64,000 bases of DNA, taken from the NCBI GenBank assembly GCA_950106755.1, contig OX467083.1, forward strand, positions 4,315,501-4,379,500, given 5' to 3'. Below the pieces are notes generated by a model. It was not told where the DNA came from. It was given only the letters and a program-made list of their open reading frames with translations, and did not search any database. Below, piece by piece: positions 1 through 13,782 of the stretch. The DNA comes from Climacium dendroides (Eukaryota > Streptophyta > Bryopsida > Hypnales > Climaciaceae). Every line of letters starts with the position of its first letter. The stretch's first letter is position 1. The translations under genes were made by a program, and so were the position numbers.

Positions 1-427
1 TCCTTGCAGTGATGATATTTAAATTGATAAAAAATTGATCTTGTTAGCAAATTGGTCGCAACATTTCTTAATTTATTCGATGAAGCAGACAATTGACGCA
101 ACTTGGACAAAGTTGATTTGAATAATCAGCACCCTCATTTTCCAGAAAGGTTACTAGATTTCTCCACTCCAACCCATTCAAAATTGTTGGAATTTATTAT
201 TGACTTGATTTGCCAAGTCAACAACAAATTTTGCACTATTTTTCTTTACCTTGCAATGGAAGTGTTTAGAGTTTTCTTGTCTCCCAATGTCCAAATTTAG
301 AATTCAAATAATCTATTTAATGTAATTTTAAACTGGTTTCCAACGATAGTACTCTCAAGTTCTAATTCCATGTGAATAAATTGATTCAATTTACAGTTTC
401 GAGGGGTTGGGGTGGAGATGCTCTTAC

Positions 428-3400
428 GCAGGCAAGAATACTGACCTCTACGCCATGGCTGGCCTGCAGCTTCAGTAACCACGAACGAAGGTCCTCCATC
501 TTTGTAATCCAGTCTCTCACTCCACGGGACTCACTGAATTTTACACTGCAGTGATCAAACAATAAGTAAGATGAGTGTCGTCTCGAAAGATTTAAGGAGC
601 ACGAAGTTGATATGTAAACAAGACAGACTACCGTGCTACTGCAAAAATTTGAGGAGAGGACAAAAGAGAGCAGATTGGAGAATTCATAAAATCTCAGTAA
701 TTAAAATGACTAATCAGGTTGAATCCAGAGTTTGAATATGTCAAATCAGTGGATGGGGCTGATTGCCAAATTTAATAATTACAGCCTTTCTGGATATACG
801 AAGCTCGTTTGGTAATCAGGCAAACATCACGGAAATCGCCGAGCACAAGCGATAAACCCTCGAGGACTTCAAAATGGAAACAAGAGCGTCCTCGGCTTTA
901 GGGTGAATCCAGCAAGCTTCTCAGCGGGACAACACTAGAAAAAACACTCAAGAAATGGCTACTTACATCAGAGATATAATTCCAGGTTCAAAAAGGACGA
1001 GGAGATTGATTTAAAGGGGTTTGATAAAATTTATACCTGGAAACTTGCTTATAACGTGCTTTCATTCCCTCTGAAACAAGAGCGCCACAAGCGGCTGCCA
1101 ATTGGGACGGCTTCAAAGAGCATGTAGCATCTCTCGTGAAGATAAGGGTAAGCCAGAGTTCGTTCGCTCCCCGGACAATTGCTGCAGTTTCCCCTAGAGG
1201 GAGTAATGAATTTGAGTCTGCGTCGAGGAAACCAGCTGATTGTAGGACGCTCATGACCTGTCCTCAAGCAAGTTGAACGGATGCATTAACTTAGTAACCA
1301 CAGACGTGATCTAAGAATCTATAAAAACAATCAAATTTTCAAAAGAGCCTTCACAATAATGGAAACTCACCGCAATCGCTCAATCAATCTACAGAGGATA
1401 TAACGCTAAGATTTAGAATGGAGGCAAAAGCTTACTTGCAGAAAGTCCTTCCAACCAGATGGCTGCAACTGCTTCATTCGGCAGGCAAGAGTAGATGCCA
1501 TTGACTGGAGATTTGCAATTTTGTCTTTTCGTTTTTGTTGGAGGTCCAGAAGGAGCTTGTACTTGCGAAAACCCTGTGTTAATTTGAGCTTCTTGTTCAA
1601 TTTTTCCAGTTCCTCATTCTGCATGGCAAACACCTTCTCTGCCTTCACCACGTCTGGTGACCTCTGAGGGATGGATCATCACTACTTGGATTAGAATTTA
1701 ATGCATTAATGATCATCGCTGCTTCGAAAGCAAAGTCCGGTTTTTCCAGGTGAATACATAATCAAGGGATTATATGCTTCAGATGACATTTACGACAAAT
1801 AAACGAGAGGTCATTCAAAATATAAAATGAAACAAATCGTTCGCATAGACTAATCCACCAAAAAATCAAGTGTGACACCTAGAGCGTTGCCTATTTGATT
1901 CAGCGCATTACCTGCCATTCCTTTCCAAGCTCGTCTAGCGGGAGCACTTGGCATGCCCACGCCAATGTCTCTGCCTGACTTTCAGCAGTCCAGACTGCAA
2001 AATGTGATGAGGACCCTGATTCTCCAGCCTTTTGCCACACTCGAGGGTTAACCTGCAACTTGTCCTTCAAAAGTGTGCCAACACCTCCAGAATTTGTTGC
2101 TCCCAACGATCCGCTGTCGTACACAGTTCGTACTGATCCACCGGTAAACATGTACCAGCGATTATCGGACCCTAAACCTACAAAAGGCAGAGACACCGAG
2201 CCCATGGAACAGACGGCCTCCCGCTCGGAAGAGACCGACATAACGCTCTCACCATCTTCCTCTATGCAAAGGGGGACATCATCTCCAAGGACCTCTGACT
2301 CCTGGGAACCAAGTCAAGGTTTAGCTCACAGATATGGCTAATTAAGCTTGCGAGATGGTTTCATATACACAACCAACATCAAATGCTTATGAGATCAAGT
2401 AAGCCTATCACAGATGGGTTCAGAAGCACGACCCAAAGGTGCACGCCAGAAGTTGTGTTACCTGCGAATCCGACTCTAATGGAAATCTCCCAACGCAGGC
2501 AACAGAACGCACGTGCTCTTGACCAGTCAATTGATCCGCATACTCAATGCACACGAAAGATAATCGACTGTCATCACATTCGACCATGAACTGTTCTACC
2601 ATTTTCTCACGAGAACTTTGCAGCTGCTGCTCGGATTTCTTAACTTGATCCTTTCGCTCCTGCAATCTCAACCGAATAACACATGAAAATGAGAACTGTC
2701 AAATTCCGTGTTGAGATTAGCAGCATTAGAATAAACTCTCTTCAGCTGCATTGAACTAAAGCTTGCTTATCTCACACTGCTACATAAAACTGACTATTTC
2801 TTCCGCTCGAGAAGGAAAATAAGACCACGAATATATGTGTGCTATCATAACTTCCTAACTAAAGCGGCAGCTGCTGAATCGTTTTAGGATGCAAGGAACC
2901 TTACCGCAACTCTTTTTGACAGAGTGACATACTCTTGCAACTGTTTTTTGGTCAGCTCTTTTGCTAAATTCGAAAAAAAGCCTTCTGAAGTATTTTCCAC
3001 ATGTAGGCGTTCTATTTCTTCATGCAAGCTTGTAAGATTCTGTTGAGCGGAGGTCAGGACGTCACTACCCACAAAGTTTCCAAAGGATTGCTCAATTAGA
3101 GCACGAGCCTCGTCTAGAGTCCTCACTCTTCGAGTCATGCGAATGGTTCTGTCATCGTGAGAGTGTCGAGTTGGGTCTGCTACTCTTGGCCCCTGCCACA
3201 TTAACATTGGCGGATCATCATTGCAAACATGACACTCCAAAGACTGAAGAAACGACCGTCCAACTCAGATGTGACAGTGCTTTCTTCTGACTGATGGCCT
3301 TATTTGAATAAGAGCCAGAGTCGGTCAATTGCTAACTCGCTGTGTGTCATGATTGCATATTTGCGTATTTGAGCAGCCATCAGGATAAAATCCTTCCGTC

Positions 3401-6400
3401 ATCTTTAGAAACAAGAAGATCCAGTCAGGGACAAGAAAGTCCACTTCCCGGGCTTTGAAAGCTTACCGCAAGGAGGTTAAGGACCATTCCATAGGTGGTT
3501 GTAAATTGGGACACCAAAGGTTCAGGTCCTGCAAGAAGCACCTCACAGCACTCCTCTGCGCCCTCAAATGGTGTTTGCACTACAACGACGTGGCCTTGAT
3601 CATCAACTCCGCGTCTCCCTGCCCTACCAGCCATTTGCAGCATCGCATTAGAGCTTAAAAGTACGTGCTCATTATTGCCCCGTTTGCTCATGGAAGAAAG
3701 CACTGCAGTCCTGTCATTCACGAAAAACACAATATTTCAACGCCAATGCAGGTGAGGTAGAATTTTTTCCAGGAAGGCCAATCAACGCAACCATGTCGGA
3801 ATAAGATTTGTCAAGCTTAAAGAGGATTGCGGAACATGTTCCTTGCCTGCGATGATATTTTGATAGAATTGGAAAATGAGTTACTCAAAAAAAGGCCTTG
3901 TTACCACTAGAGCGATCAACATTCTATTCTCACAGTGCCGTCAGTGCACAATGCAAAACGCTATGGCAGTAGCAAGTCTTCACAGGTAAACAAGCTCAGA
4001 GCACTCAGGTTACGGTAGTATGAATAATCAATTCGTGAAAGGACTACGGGTAGGTTGAAGCAACAACAAATCAAAATGTGTCACTAAGTCCATTTGTCAG
4101 AGAGTTAACTTAAGAGAAGTCAAATCTTCCAAGCAAGGAATGAATTTATGCGGGATACAAATCGACTCCATGAACAATTGCACCAAGGCGATGATTGCAG
4201 TACATACCTCGCAGGCATATTAATGCCAGCTGCCAGGGTTTCAGTAGTGAACACCACTTTGACTAGACTTTTTTGGAACAACTCTTCAATAAAAGCCTTC
4301 CAGGTTGGTAAGCAACCTGCATGATGCGCGGCTGCTCCTCGCAAAAGAGCTTTCACACTCCTGTCTCTGACGACCTCTGGATACTGCAGCTGGTATTTCC
4401 GAAGAGTTTCTTGTACTTGCCTTGCCTCATCATCAGACAGTAAGTTACATTCCTGGTACAAGGAATTTGTGCTTAAAGGTAAGATCATGACACAATTGTA
4501 CACTTTAGGCAATGCAAATAAATGAATGATCAGATGTTTCTTTACCTCAACATAGCTCACAGCTAAATCACAGCCCTTGCGACTGAAAATGAACCATATT
4601 GCAGGTAACATGTCTCGCTCCTTCAGTTGCATCAGAGTATCCTTTACTTTCGGAACCTACAAACAGATAAAATGTGTTTCAGTCGCCAGAGTACAGATTG
4701 CTCCACGCACACGGTGACAGTGGACTCAATTGTCAATCCAAATAACCTGCCAAATTGGTCTTTCAGAAGAAACAACAAGGATGCACAACTGTTGGAATAA
4801 GGTTTCATATAGTAGGATTATACTTTCCGAAGAATAAGCGCAGTGAGAGGAATAAGCATTTAAAATGAGAATAAATTTTCATCCAGGACTGTCTGTCTGG
4901 TTTGAAATTGTAGAAATATCGTTGGAATTGATGGATCTACCTGTTTACGACGAAGAAACATAATCTGCTCTTCAGTCATCTTCTTCTCGATGTCCTTACT
5001 TTTCTGCATTCGACTCTCTCCACGGTTCTTCCCTCCGAAACCTACGCTAGTACGTAGAGGGGAAGGTTGATCCCTCCTGGAAAGTTCTTCTCCAAAGTAA
5101 TCCGAGAACAGACGTTTATTCTCTTTTTCATGGTTAATCTTCAGTTTCCTGCCAAAAAAAGAGAGACCACTGAAGCCATCAACAGATGCATCACGAGATT
5201 GCACATTTGTCGTACAGAAAGTGAAAACGAGAAATCAGCTGGCATGTAAATTGACACACAGGCATAATTTCAGTCCCTTCAAGCGAGCAACTAGTGCCTT
5301 CAGAGGAGTCACATGTATTCATGAGCAGCCAACATATCTGAATTACAGATGAGTTAAACTATTGCCCTATGTGCACCTTGAATATTAGAAATCGAATAAT
5401 CAAGCTGGAAAGAATCGTATAACTCACGGGTTTATGGCAGTTGATTCCTCATTCAATAAAGGAAGCAAAGCCTGACGAGTTGAGAAGTGCCATTGAAGTG
5501 GAACGGGTCTCTTCGATGCGGCTACCAGTTTTGTAGGACCATGAACCTTTTCACAAATATCAGCACATGCCACTAATAGTCGGTGATCCAACGATAACTG
5601 TCTGCAAGGACCTTGCAAACCTACGACTCCTCAAAGAAAAAATCCACTGACACGTTCTGCCAATTTCAGGTCAGTATGTAACATGTAAGATCTGAAGACG
5701 ACAAGTCCATTACAAGGGTGTGACTGAATTGCAAGTCAGAAACGAAATGCCAGTGTGTTGTCGGGACATGTCATTAAATCTCGGCCGGCAGCATTCAAGG
5801 AAAATTTTGGGTCTCAAGACTTAGTCCTGGAACAATAAAATGAAGAAAGGTAAATACGCACCCTAGTAATCCAGTCAACCAGCTCTTCCGGATTTGCTAT
5901 TGTAGCCGAAAGGCAGATCAATTGTACGTCTTTGGGACAATATATTATCTGCAAAGTTCCAAGAGAGGTAGTAACACAACATGTATATTACATCTTCACA
6001 AGACTGCAAACACGCTCCTCTGCTAGATTGAGCATCAATTCTGACTTCGAAGCAACGTGACTTTTTAGGGGTCATCCCAACACCTCGCCAAGAAATTTTT
6101 AGTGAAAATGTGTCCGGTTCAGTTACAGTACCTGAAAAGGACACAAATATTGCACAGCTAGAAGATTACAATCAAAGACCAATTGAATACAAAGGCCAAT
6201 ATTTTTGCTGTGTCTCATTCACTCAAATATTAATAAATCTTTGCAATACTCAATTTCGTCCATGACTGTACAATTGTTGAACAGTTGATGTTTCAAAGAC
6301 TATGAGACACAGGAAAGAGCTTACTGTTTCCTCCCAAACAGTCCCCCGTGAAATATCGCTGAGATAGTGCACTTCATCCAAAACAATGGCATCCACGTCG

Positions 6401-7852
6401 ACCAACCAACCCTTTCCTGTGGTACTACCAACACTGCCAACAGCGTTGACTGTAATCTTTAATCCTTGTTTCAGCGGAAGAGACTGCACTGGACTCCCAT
6501 AAAAACTAGGGAAGAGGAATTCACAGAGTTGAGGCTCACAGACATGTTCAAGTAACAAGAGAAATGCACTATCAACAAAGCAAGGAAATGTTCTGAGAGA
6601 GTGCACCTTTCATAGAGCATATTTCGCAGAATTTCAGTGGTCATGACCACGATGGGCGCCTTTCTATTCCACACGGAATCTCCTGTGAGGAGCCCCACAT
6701 TGTCTTCTCCGAAACATTGTCTGTGAGGGACAAGTGCCGATGCTTGAGTGAGCAACACCCCAGCATTCGTGAGCAGAAGCAAAACAGGAACTCACACAGA
6801 AGCTGTTAATACTTACTGAAACTCACGAAACTTTTGGTTTGACAGAGCCTTCAAAGGAGTCGTGTACAGAAGCCGCTTTCCTCTCGCTAAAATTGCGGCT
6901 GCGGCAGCCTCAGCAATGAGGGTTTTGCCACTACTCGTAGGTGCACATACAACCAGAGATAAACCCTCCAGGAAACTTGAAACACCACTTGCCTGCGACG
7001 TCAAGCGCACAGAAGATTGCTCCTCTCATCAACTAGTCCACATATCGCGACACGGGCTGTCATGATAACATACGACGTGAGAAGCGCTACAATCGGAGGA
7101 TCGGAATACAACTTCATGATGTAGCGGGCGTATTGTTCATCGTAAGACAAACCCTAATAACGAAAATTTGGGGATTGAACAATACGAAGCCTACAGACCA
7201 TGGAGCACAATTCGAAGCCTGGAGCTCAATTAGGCAAACTCCAAACTCATTCCAATTGAACAGAACTGGGGTACAAAATAAACCAAAGCAATCAAGAGAA
7301 TGTTGAAACTATTTGACGCGTCCGCAATTCCATCAGTCCCTGTACCTGAAACTCGTCCAAGGGGTAGTCGTACAGCGAAGCAACGTCCTCCAACGACATT
7401 GTCCGCTCGCATACTCTCTCCTGCAGGAGCCCCTGCCCAGCCCCCCTCGTCTCCCCAAAGAGGTCATCTCCTGCATTCCCAGATTCCCCAGAAACGAAAA
7501 CTTCTGGACATTCCTGTGCTGATGCTGCAGCGGAAGACGACCATCGACAGCCAACTGCAATCAGGCGTAGCTTCCAACTGCAGCAGGAGAATTGTACCCC
7601 ACCCGCAGAAGAGACAGCGTCCACTGACAGTACCCCTAGGCCCACTTGAAGCCGCAGAGAGGTTATCTGCTTGCAGAGATGAGAAGCGCCTCCTGCATGG
7701 GTTGGCCCATGTACGGGAATTGGAGGTAAAGAGGGACCCAATCTCCAGCAGGATGTCACGCCGCGAGTTTGAAGTTCCAATGGTACGAGACCTGCTGCCC
7801 GCCCGATAGAAATGGTCAGCGGACGAGAGGAGAAGGTCACGGACGTCGCCAT
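428..7852 (-). CDS. ISE2: ISE2/DExH15-like chloroplast RNA helicase (3' end beyond window)
   Basis: Ski2-like DExH RNA helicase; Arabidopsis ISE2 acts in chloroplast RNA processing and translation and affects plasmodesmata. Sixteen exons (high to low): 7852-7346, 6992-6817, 6720-6607, 6493-6325, 5948-5862, 5546-5428, 5148-4941, 4656-4546, 4452-4208, 3710-3467, 3192-2905, 2659-2462, 2301-1912, 1663-1436, 1257-967, 545-428. Splice phases agree throughout except in the 1257-967 exon. About 1,164 aa are visible; the last ~65-90 residues of the family lie left of base 1, after a donor at 427. The N-terminus is rich in Ser, Arg and Ala, as in a plastid transit peptide. Walker A APTSSGKT is near residues 186-193, DEVH 305-308, SAT 336-338 and QMAGRAGRRG 604-613. 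The C-terminal half keeps the family blocks GSDNRWYMFT, PSGWKDFLQ and PLGETAA. The start is the ATG at 7852, because upstream in-frame starts are non-ATG. One base appears to be missing at 990-994 (see findings). Identity is very likely; exon ends are hand-placed. Confidence 0.9.
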
Positions 7853-8585
7853 AGCCAGGGCGGCAATCCAAACTGACAAAAGTGCTACTCAGCAGTGAGA
7901 ATACGCAACTGTCGTATACTGTAGTTCTACTCATTCATCGTCCTCGACGCTACCTAGCTTCTCGCCCCTGCAGCAATAATCTCAAGATTTTCTAGATTCC
8001 TCCTTTCCGACCTCTGACAGAAAGATAGCCGCGTTTGGAACTTTCGGAATGGCTGGGGCCAAGGCCAGCACAAGCGCCGTCTGTGGCCTGCTGGCCTGCT
8101 GGGAGTGGGAGGACTGCGACACGGTGGGGCAGTTGGTAGTACGGCGGAGAGAACAGCCAAAGCATTCGTGGCCTTCTTCGTGGATGCTCCCGGCTCGTTA
8201 ATGAGCAGCGTGGTTGAGCTTTTATGGGAAAGGCCGGGCAATAATTCTCCCGTATCTTGTGATGAGGTGGTTGCTATTGCCAGACTGCAGGCGGGTAGTA
8301 GTAGGAACTTAGTGTAGTACTTCCTGTTCTGTTGATGTGGGATGCCGACCGGCGAGAATGGCGTTCTTGCTGGTGGTGGTTTGAAGCGGCCCACATATGA
8401 AACCTGCAGTTTGGTGTGGAGGTTGGACAGGGGCATGTGGTTTGGGGTTTGAGGCTGGAGCGACGGAGATGGTGCCCAGGGGCTGCAACACGGGCAGGTG
8501 TGCAGCAGCAGCCGCAGCCGCAGCAGCAAGCACAGCGATGGCGAGGAGCGAGCACCTCGTGCAGTCGAAGCTGTTGCCGACGTCG
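7853..8585. promoter_or_regulatory. Divergent intergenic region between ISE2 and the receptor kinase
   Basis: The 733 bp between the two start codons must hold both 5' leaders and both promoters. It is GC-richer than the distant intergenic DNA and has (GCA/GCC)n-like runs around 8500-8535, just before the kinase start. I found no convincing TATA box in either direction. Long open frames on both strands here look like composition shadows, because none joins either gene in frame through a credible splice. Shared regulation is inferred from geometry only. Confidence 0.5.
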
Positions 8586-11500
8586 ATGAGAGCCATGGAA
8601 GTGCTTCTCCTTCTGTTGAGTGCTGCATGCTTAGCCTGTGCGCAAGCTGATGCTGCTGCTTCATCTGAAACGCAAATCTTGCTGAATTTTAAGGCAAGCA
8701 TTAGCGATGGAGGTGGTGATCTTGCCCAGTGGTCGCCAGCCGACCTATCTCCCTGCAATTGGACTGGGGTGCGCTGTTCAGCAGGTGTGGTGACGGAGCT
8801 CAGTCTCCAAGATATGAATGTCTCGGGCCCAGTGCCAATCGGCTTGGGTATGCAACTCCTCCTCTTCCTCGCCATGGATTATGCTTGCTCTCTAACGTTC
8901 TTTCGCTCCGTAACCTACAGCAGATCATTCACGAAATTAGGCCTGAAATTTGAGGTCAGTTCTGTTCGAAACACTGATCTGTCGTGGAGACTGATCTCGA
9001 AACACTGAAACAATCGTACATAATGTCGTTTGATAACACGCAGTTGCCGTGTGCATTTACGTTATCACTTCGAAGAAAAAAATCAATTGTTCGGAGCTTG
9101 GTGGACCACCCTAGCTACAGTTGCTTGTGCAGCTGCGTTGTTAGTTGTGTTTCATAGCCTTTCTTTTGGTACAGAATGTGGCTGTTGACAGCCCCGGCCT
9201 ATATGCAGCGTGTGTTCAGATTTTGGCAACGTGGTCTCGTGGGTTTTGTAGATCTCTACGGCACAGTGCGCAAAGTTTGATAGGGAAAATTGAGCCGTTC
9301 TTGCCGATTATTTTACGGCATATGTCATGCTCGAATGTGAATTTAACCCAGGAAGGACGCCGACGCCGAGGACTAAAAGTGTCCTAATGAAAAGACTTCT
9401 ACGGAAACTGTAGAAACGAAGAATGCTCCTATTCACCCAGGAATTTGATAATTTTTGGTCGACTTTCTTGATTATCGTCTTTCCAGGGTTAATTGGTACT
9501 CTATAATGTTTTAATCCGAGTTTTGATTTCTTGCGATGGTCTTCGTGTGTAGGCGTGGAGATTGAGAAACTAATTAATTGAAGTAAAGGGACGGCTTTGC
9601 CCAATTGAGAAACTGCATGTGATGTGTGCTCAGGCGAACTGAAGAATTTAACGACACTGAACTTTGGAAACACGTCGCTGGGGGGTCCGATGCCTTCCGA
9701 TCTCTTCAACTGCACGCAGCTCGTCTACCTCAATCTGAGCAACTCATACATGGAAGGCCTGATCCCGCAAGAAATAGCAGAGTTGAAGCTGCTGCAATCA
9801 CTGGATCTCTCGTTTGCCGGGTTCACGGGACCTCTCCCAGCAGCCTTGGGCGATCTCACAGCCCTCGAGGATTTGAACCTGTACGCGTCGAGCTTTGCGG
9901 GAGAACTGCCGCCTAGCCTGAGCAAGCTGCGAAATTTGAAGGAGGTGCATTTAGGCGTCGCCAACTTCACCCCCGCGGCCATTCCATCGTGGTTTGGAAA
10001 CTTGACAAAACTCGAGGTGCTTGTTTTGAGCACCATGAACTTCACTGCAAGCCCCATGCCGTCATGGTTGCAGTGGATGCCCAATTTGCGGGTACTGGAT
10101 CTCTCGTTCTGCAACTTGGTGGGCAGCGTGCCTCCTTTCATGGGGCAGCTACGCAGCCTTGAGATTCTGTTTTTGAACCACAACCTCCTGCAAGGCGTTA
10201 TGCCCGAGATCTTCAGCAACATGACCAAGCTCTCGAAACTCGACCTGTCGGAGAATCGATTCGAGGGCCGCATTCCGCGGTCGCTGACGGCCGCCAGCAA
10301 TTTGGCTGTCGTTCAGCTGTACTCGAATGGTTTTTCCGGTGAGCTCCCATCCGATTTCGGACGTCTCACGAGCCTGTATGAACTGGACGTTGCCATGAAC
10401 AATTTGAGTGGAGTGATTCCTGTCTCCATGTCCAATCTGACCAATCTCAGCATTTTGCATTTGTATGAGAATCAGTTTGAGGGGCAGATTCCGCCCGGAT
10501 TTGCGGACATCCCAAGCCTTACCGAGTTTGTTATCTTCACGAATCGTTTTACTGGTGCGGTTCCTCAAACTCTCGGGTCCGATGGCGGTCTTGTCCGCTT
10601 CGACGTATCCACCAATTCCCTGTCTGGGTCAGTGCCCCCTCACCTTTGCAGCGGACAAGTCTTGAAAGAGCTCATGTTCTTTGATAACAACTTCTCGGGT
10701 CCTCTTCCTGCAGTATACGGGCAATGCAAGAGCTTGACCAGAGTGCGATTTGAAGGCAACAGGATGTCAGGAGCTTTACCGGAAGGTTTGTGGGGCCTGC
10801 CGTCGGTGAACAGAATTTCCATCCAAGACAATTTGTTGGAAGGCACGGTTCCCAGTAGCATTAAAGATGCAGTTTCCCTGGGCGACCTCTACATTCAAAA
10901 CAACAAGTTCTCGGGTCTTCTGCCTCGTGAACTTGGCGAACTCACGTCACTGCACAGGATCGACGCATCAGGCAACAATTTTGAAGGCGTTGTACCTGCC
11001 GAATTGAGTCAACTATTTCAGCTGAACGTGCTGAATCTTGGTGGAAACCGACTCAACGGTCCTATACCATCGCAACTGGGAAATTGTAGCCAGCTGAATG
11101 AGCTGAATCTTTCACGAAATGCGCTTGAGGGCGTTATCCCTGTGGAGCTGGGTTTACTTGACGATCTCACGGTGCTGGACGTGTCGCACAATCGGCTGTC
11201 AGGGGAGCTGCCCGCTGTACTCTCAGGTCTCCGCCTCACGAACTTAGACGTGTCGTACAACAATCTCTCTGGAGTCGTGCCGCCAGCTCTGCAACAAGTG
11301 GCCAACACCGCCGGCAATGAATTCTTGTGTAGCTTCAACAAGTGCCCCGGCGATGTTGCTCCAGCCCCACGCAGATCCAGTGACCGGAATTTGCTCGTCT
11401 GGGCGGTGGTGGGCACCTTCGCAGCGGCAGTGATCATATTTGTCTTTGGCTCGTGCTGCATCTGTAGGAGGTACAAGCTGTTTTCGCAACCATGGAGCCG

Positions 11501-13246
11501 AAAGCATCATGGCTCTAGCGACTCGTGGCACATCACGTCCTTCCACAGGATGTTAATTCAGGAGGATGAATTCTCAGACTTGAACGAGGACGATGTGATC
11601 GGAATGGGGGCCTCTGGCAAAGTCTACAAGGTTATTCTTGGGAATGGGCAAGCTGTGGCTGTGAAGAAACTCATAAACTTGAGCAAGGAAGAGTCTCCTT
11701 TCGATAGTGGCTTCAAAGCCGAGGTGAGTAATCGAAGCACCAATCTGGCTTGAAGGCAGACCCACATACTCAGAGTTGAGGAGATTATGTGCATTTCACT
11801 GATCAAGCATGGATTCAAGCCGCATGTGATTCAATTCTACTAACTCGTGTACGTGAGTTATCATTCAGGCTGATCAATTTTTTTGCTTTTCTTCAAATGC
11901 TGTATAGGTCGAGACTTTGGGCAACATACGCCACAGGAATATTGTCAAGCTCCTGTGCTGCTGCTCTAAAGGTTATTCGAATCTGCTTGTCTACGAGTTC
12001 ATGCCCAATGGCAGTCTGGGTGACATTTTGCATAGTTCCAAAGGAGGCTCTCTGGACTGGGGCATGCGTTTGAAAATCGCCCTTGGCACTGCTCAGGTAC
12101 TGAGCATTAACTGGATGGTTATTATTAATATTAGTTGTCGTAGCTAGTGTCAAGAATGCTGATGGGTATCTCATCTACTTACTGTCAGTGTAAACCCAGA
12201 TTAGGAGGTATGCCACTTAACAACTGTAATGGCGCTGGTGGGTGAATTTTTGACCAGGCAAATCCAAACCTCTCCTCTAAGGACTGCATTTTATTGCATT
12301 GTACTTGTATTTCGGAAAGCAAGGGCTTAACGCGATCGGATTGTGATTTGCAGGGGTTAGAGTATTTGCATCATGACTGTGATCCACCAATCACACACAG
12401 GGATATTAAATCCAACAACATTCTGCTCGACTTGGACTACCAGGCTCACGTTGCAGACTTCGGCCTTGCTAAAGTGCTTGAATATGCAACGGGTGATCTT
12501 GAATCCATGTCCCATGTTGCTGGCTCGCATGGTTACATTGCACCTGGTTAGTAATCTAAATTCTATTTCAATTCTCATACTTGCTTTACCATTGACTGCA
12601 ACATTACGAAATGCTTGGAAATCTCCACACTAATAGATTTTCTAGTTGCCATACATATGCATTATCAATATCAACTGCAATTTATACAATTCATTTTGCT
12701 TTGAGAGCTGGTAATCTTAGGATACTGCTTCAAGTTTTCATTGCTTTTAGGTTCGCCTGCTAGCAGCTATCATGTCAATTCCCCTCTGCGATGTACTGGT
12801 ATACGCTAAGGCAATTGAAACAAAGGCATACCTTAGTTCGGTTCAGTCAAAGGGGAATGTGAGAGCTGGGGCGTTGATCGATGTGAGCTAATGGGAGTTT
12901 TGTGATCTTTTGACTCCCAGAGTATGCCTACACATTGAAAGTTGGTCAGAAAGGAGATGTTTACAGCTTCGGGGTCGTCCTTCTTGAGCTGATTACCGGC
13001 AAGCAACCAACAGACCAGTCCTTCAGTGAGGGAGTGGACCTTGTAGAATGGGTGAACAAGGGACAACAAAGCGAAGAAGGCATGAACAAGATCCTGGACC
13101 CTCGTGTTGGATCCGCCCCTCCATACGCCATCAATTCCTTCTTGAAAGTGGGCATTTTGTGTACAAGCAAAATGCCTGCGCAGCGCCCATCCATGCGCGA
13201 GATTGTGAAAATGCTGAAGGAGGTGTCCCCCAATATTATGGAGTAG
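8586..13246 (+). CDS. HAESA-like LRR receptor kinase (LRR-RLK subfamily XI)
   Basis: Plasma-membrane receptor kinase. HAESA/HSL relatives bind small secreted peptides (IDA, CLE9/10-type), but the ligand here is unknown. Five exons: 8586-8847, 9634-11723, 11908-12096, 12354-12546, 12921-13246, giving 3,060 nt and 1,019 aa with every junction in phase. A signal peptide (MRAMEV then a Leu run) starts at 8586; ATGs at 8538 and 8595 are in frame, and 8586 or 8595 gives the best signal peptide. An LRRNT domain with CNWTGVRC follows, then roughly 20 LRRs of plant type (GxIP), a juxtamembrane Cys pair (CSFNKC) and one membrane helix near residues 671-697. The kinase is near 735-1015: glycine loop [10 protein letters not shown] (~743), VAVKK lysine ~765, HRD 862-864, DFG 882-884, and APE rebuilt across intron 4. 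All catalytic residues are present, so it should be active. HAESA-clade placement rests on kinase similarity from memory; PXY- or CLV1-like receptors are the alternative. Confidence 0.92.
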
Positions 13247-13776
13247 GCCGGCAGGCATCGACGTACAGGACTGCACTTCCAAAGTTGCCATGCAGCCGGA
13301 CAAACGTGCAAAGAAGGAGAATTGCAGACCTCGATCGGAGTCCATCCCGAACTCGCAATCGATCAGTACTGTCAGTGTAATTACTGTACCACTACTATTT
13401 ACTACTGTACTGGTGTTGTTTGAACGCATGTGAGGTCATCAATGAGCCCGTCGAATTGCCTAGACTACCGTACGGTACCCGTGGCTGGAGAAATTATACC
13501 GTTAGGACCGGCCAGAGTTCATCCAGGCACACCCTAGTGGCCATCCTTAGACAGAAGTAGGGTAAATTAGAGAATCACACATCGTCATCTTGCATCTGCT
13601 TGACATAAACGTACCTCGATCGATGCAATGGTCTGGTGCTGCGGATTCTCTTTGAGTGGGGGTGATCGATAAGTTATCCAGGTTGCTCCATTGAACAGGT
13701 GTGAATCACGTAAGCCCCCCAAGTGCCGAAATGACCGTAAGTGTCTGCCCTGCCCTTCTACTTCGATTGGAGTTGA

Positions 13777-13782
13777 AATAAA
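13777..13782 (+). terminator. Candidate poly(A) signal of the receptor kinase
   Basis: An AATAAA hexamer lies 531 bases after the kinase stop codon, just before base composition drops to AT-rich intergenic DNA. Plant poly(A) signals are loose, so this is only a plausible 3' end. Confidence 0.4.

Noticed and set aside
1..427. ISE2 terminal exon near the left edge
   Set aside because: None of the six frames in 1-427 contains the conserved EAWASG or CAMDEGD-type blocks expected next, so the last exon(s) must lie outside the window.
7300..7809. A 169-codon plus-strand frame opposite ISE2 exon 1
   Set aside because: It is the antisense shadow of the Ser/Arg-rich transit-peptide exon and shows no domain or splice partner.
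8397..9008. A 203-codon frame overlapping the receptor kinase start, read through as a separate protein
   Set aside because: Its middle is exon 1 of the kinase; the part after 8847 is intron 1, since the donor at 8848 and the acceptor at 9633 restore the LRR frame exactly.
9725..11476. Minus-strand frames under the LRR exon
   Set aside because: They mirror the repetitive LRR coding sequence and have no recognisable motif; the plus-strand gene explains the region fully.
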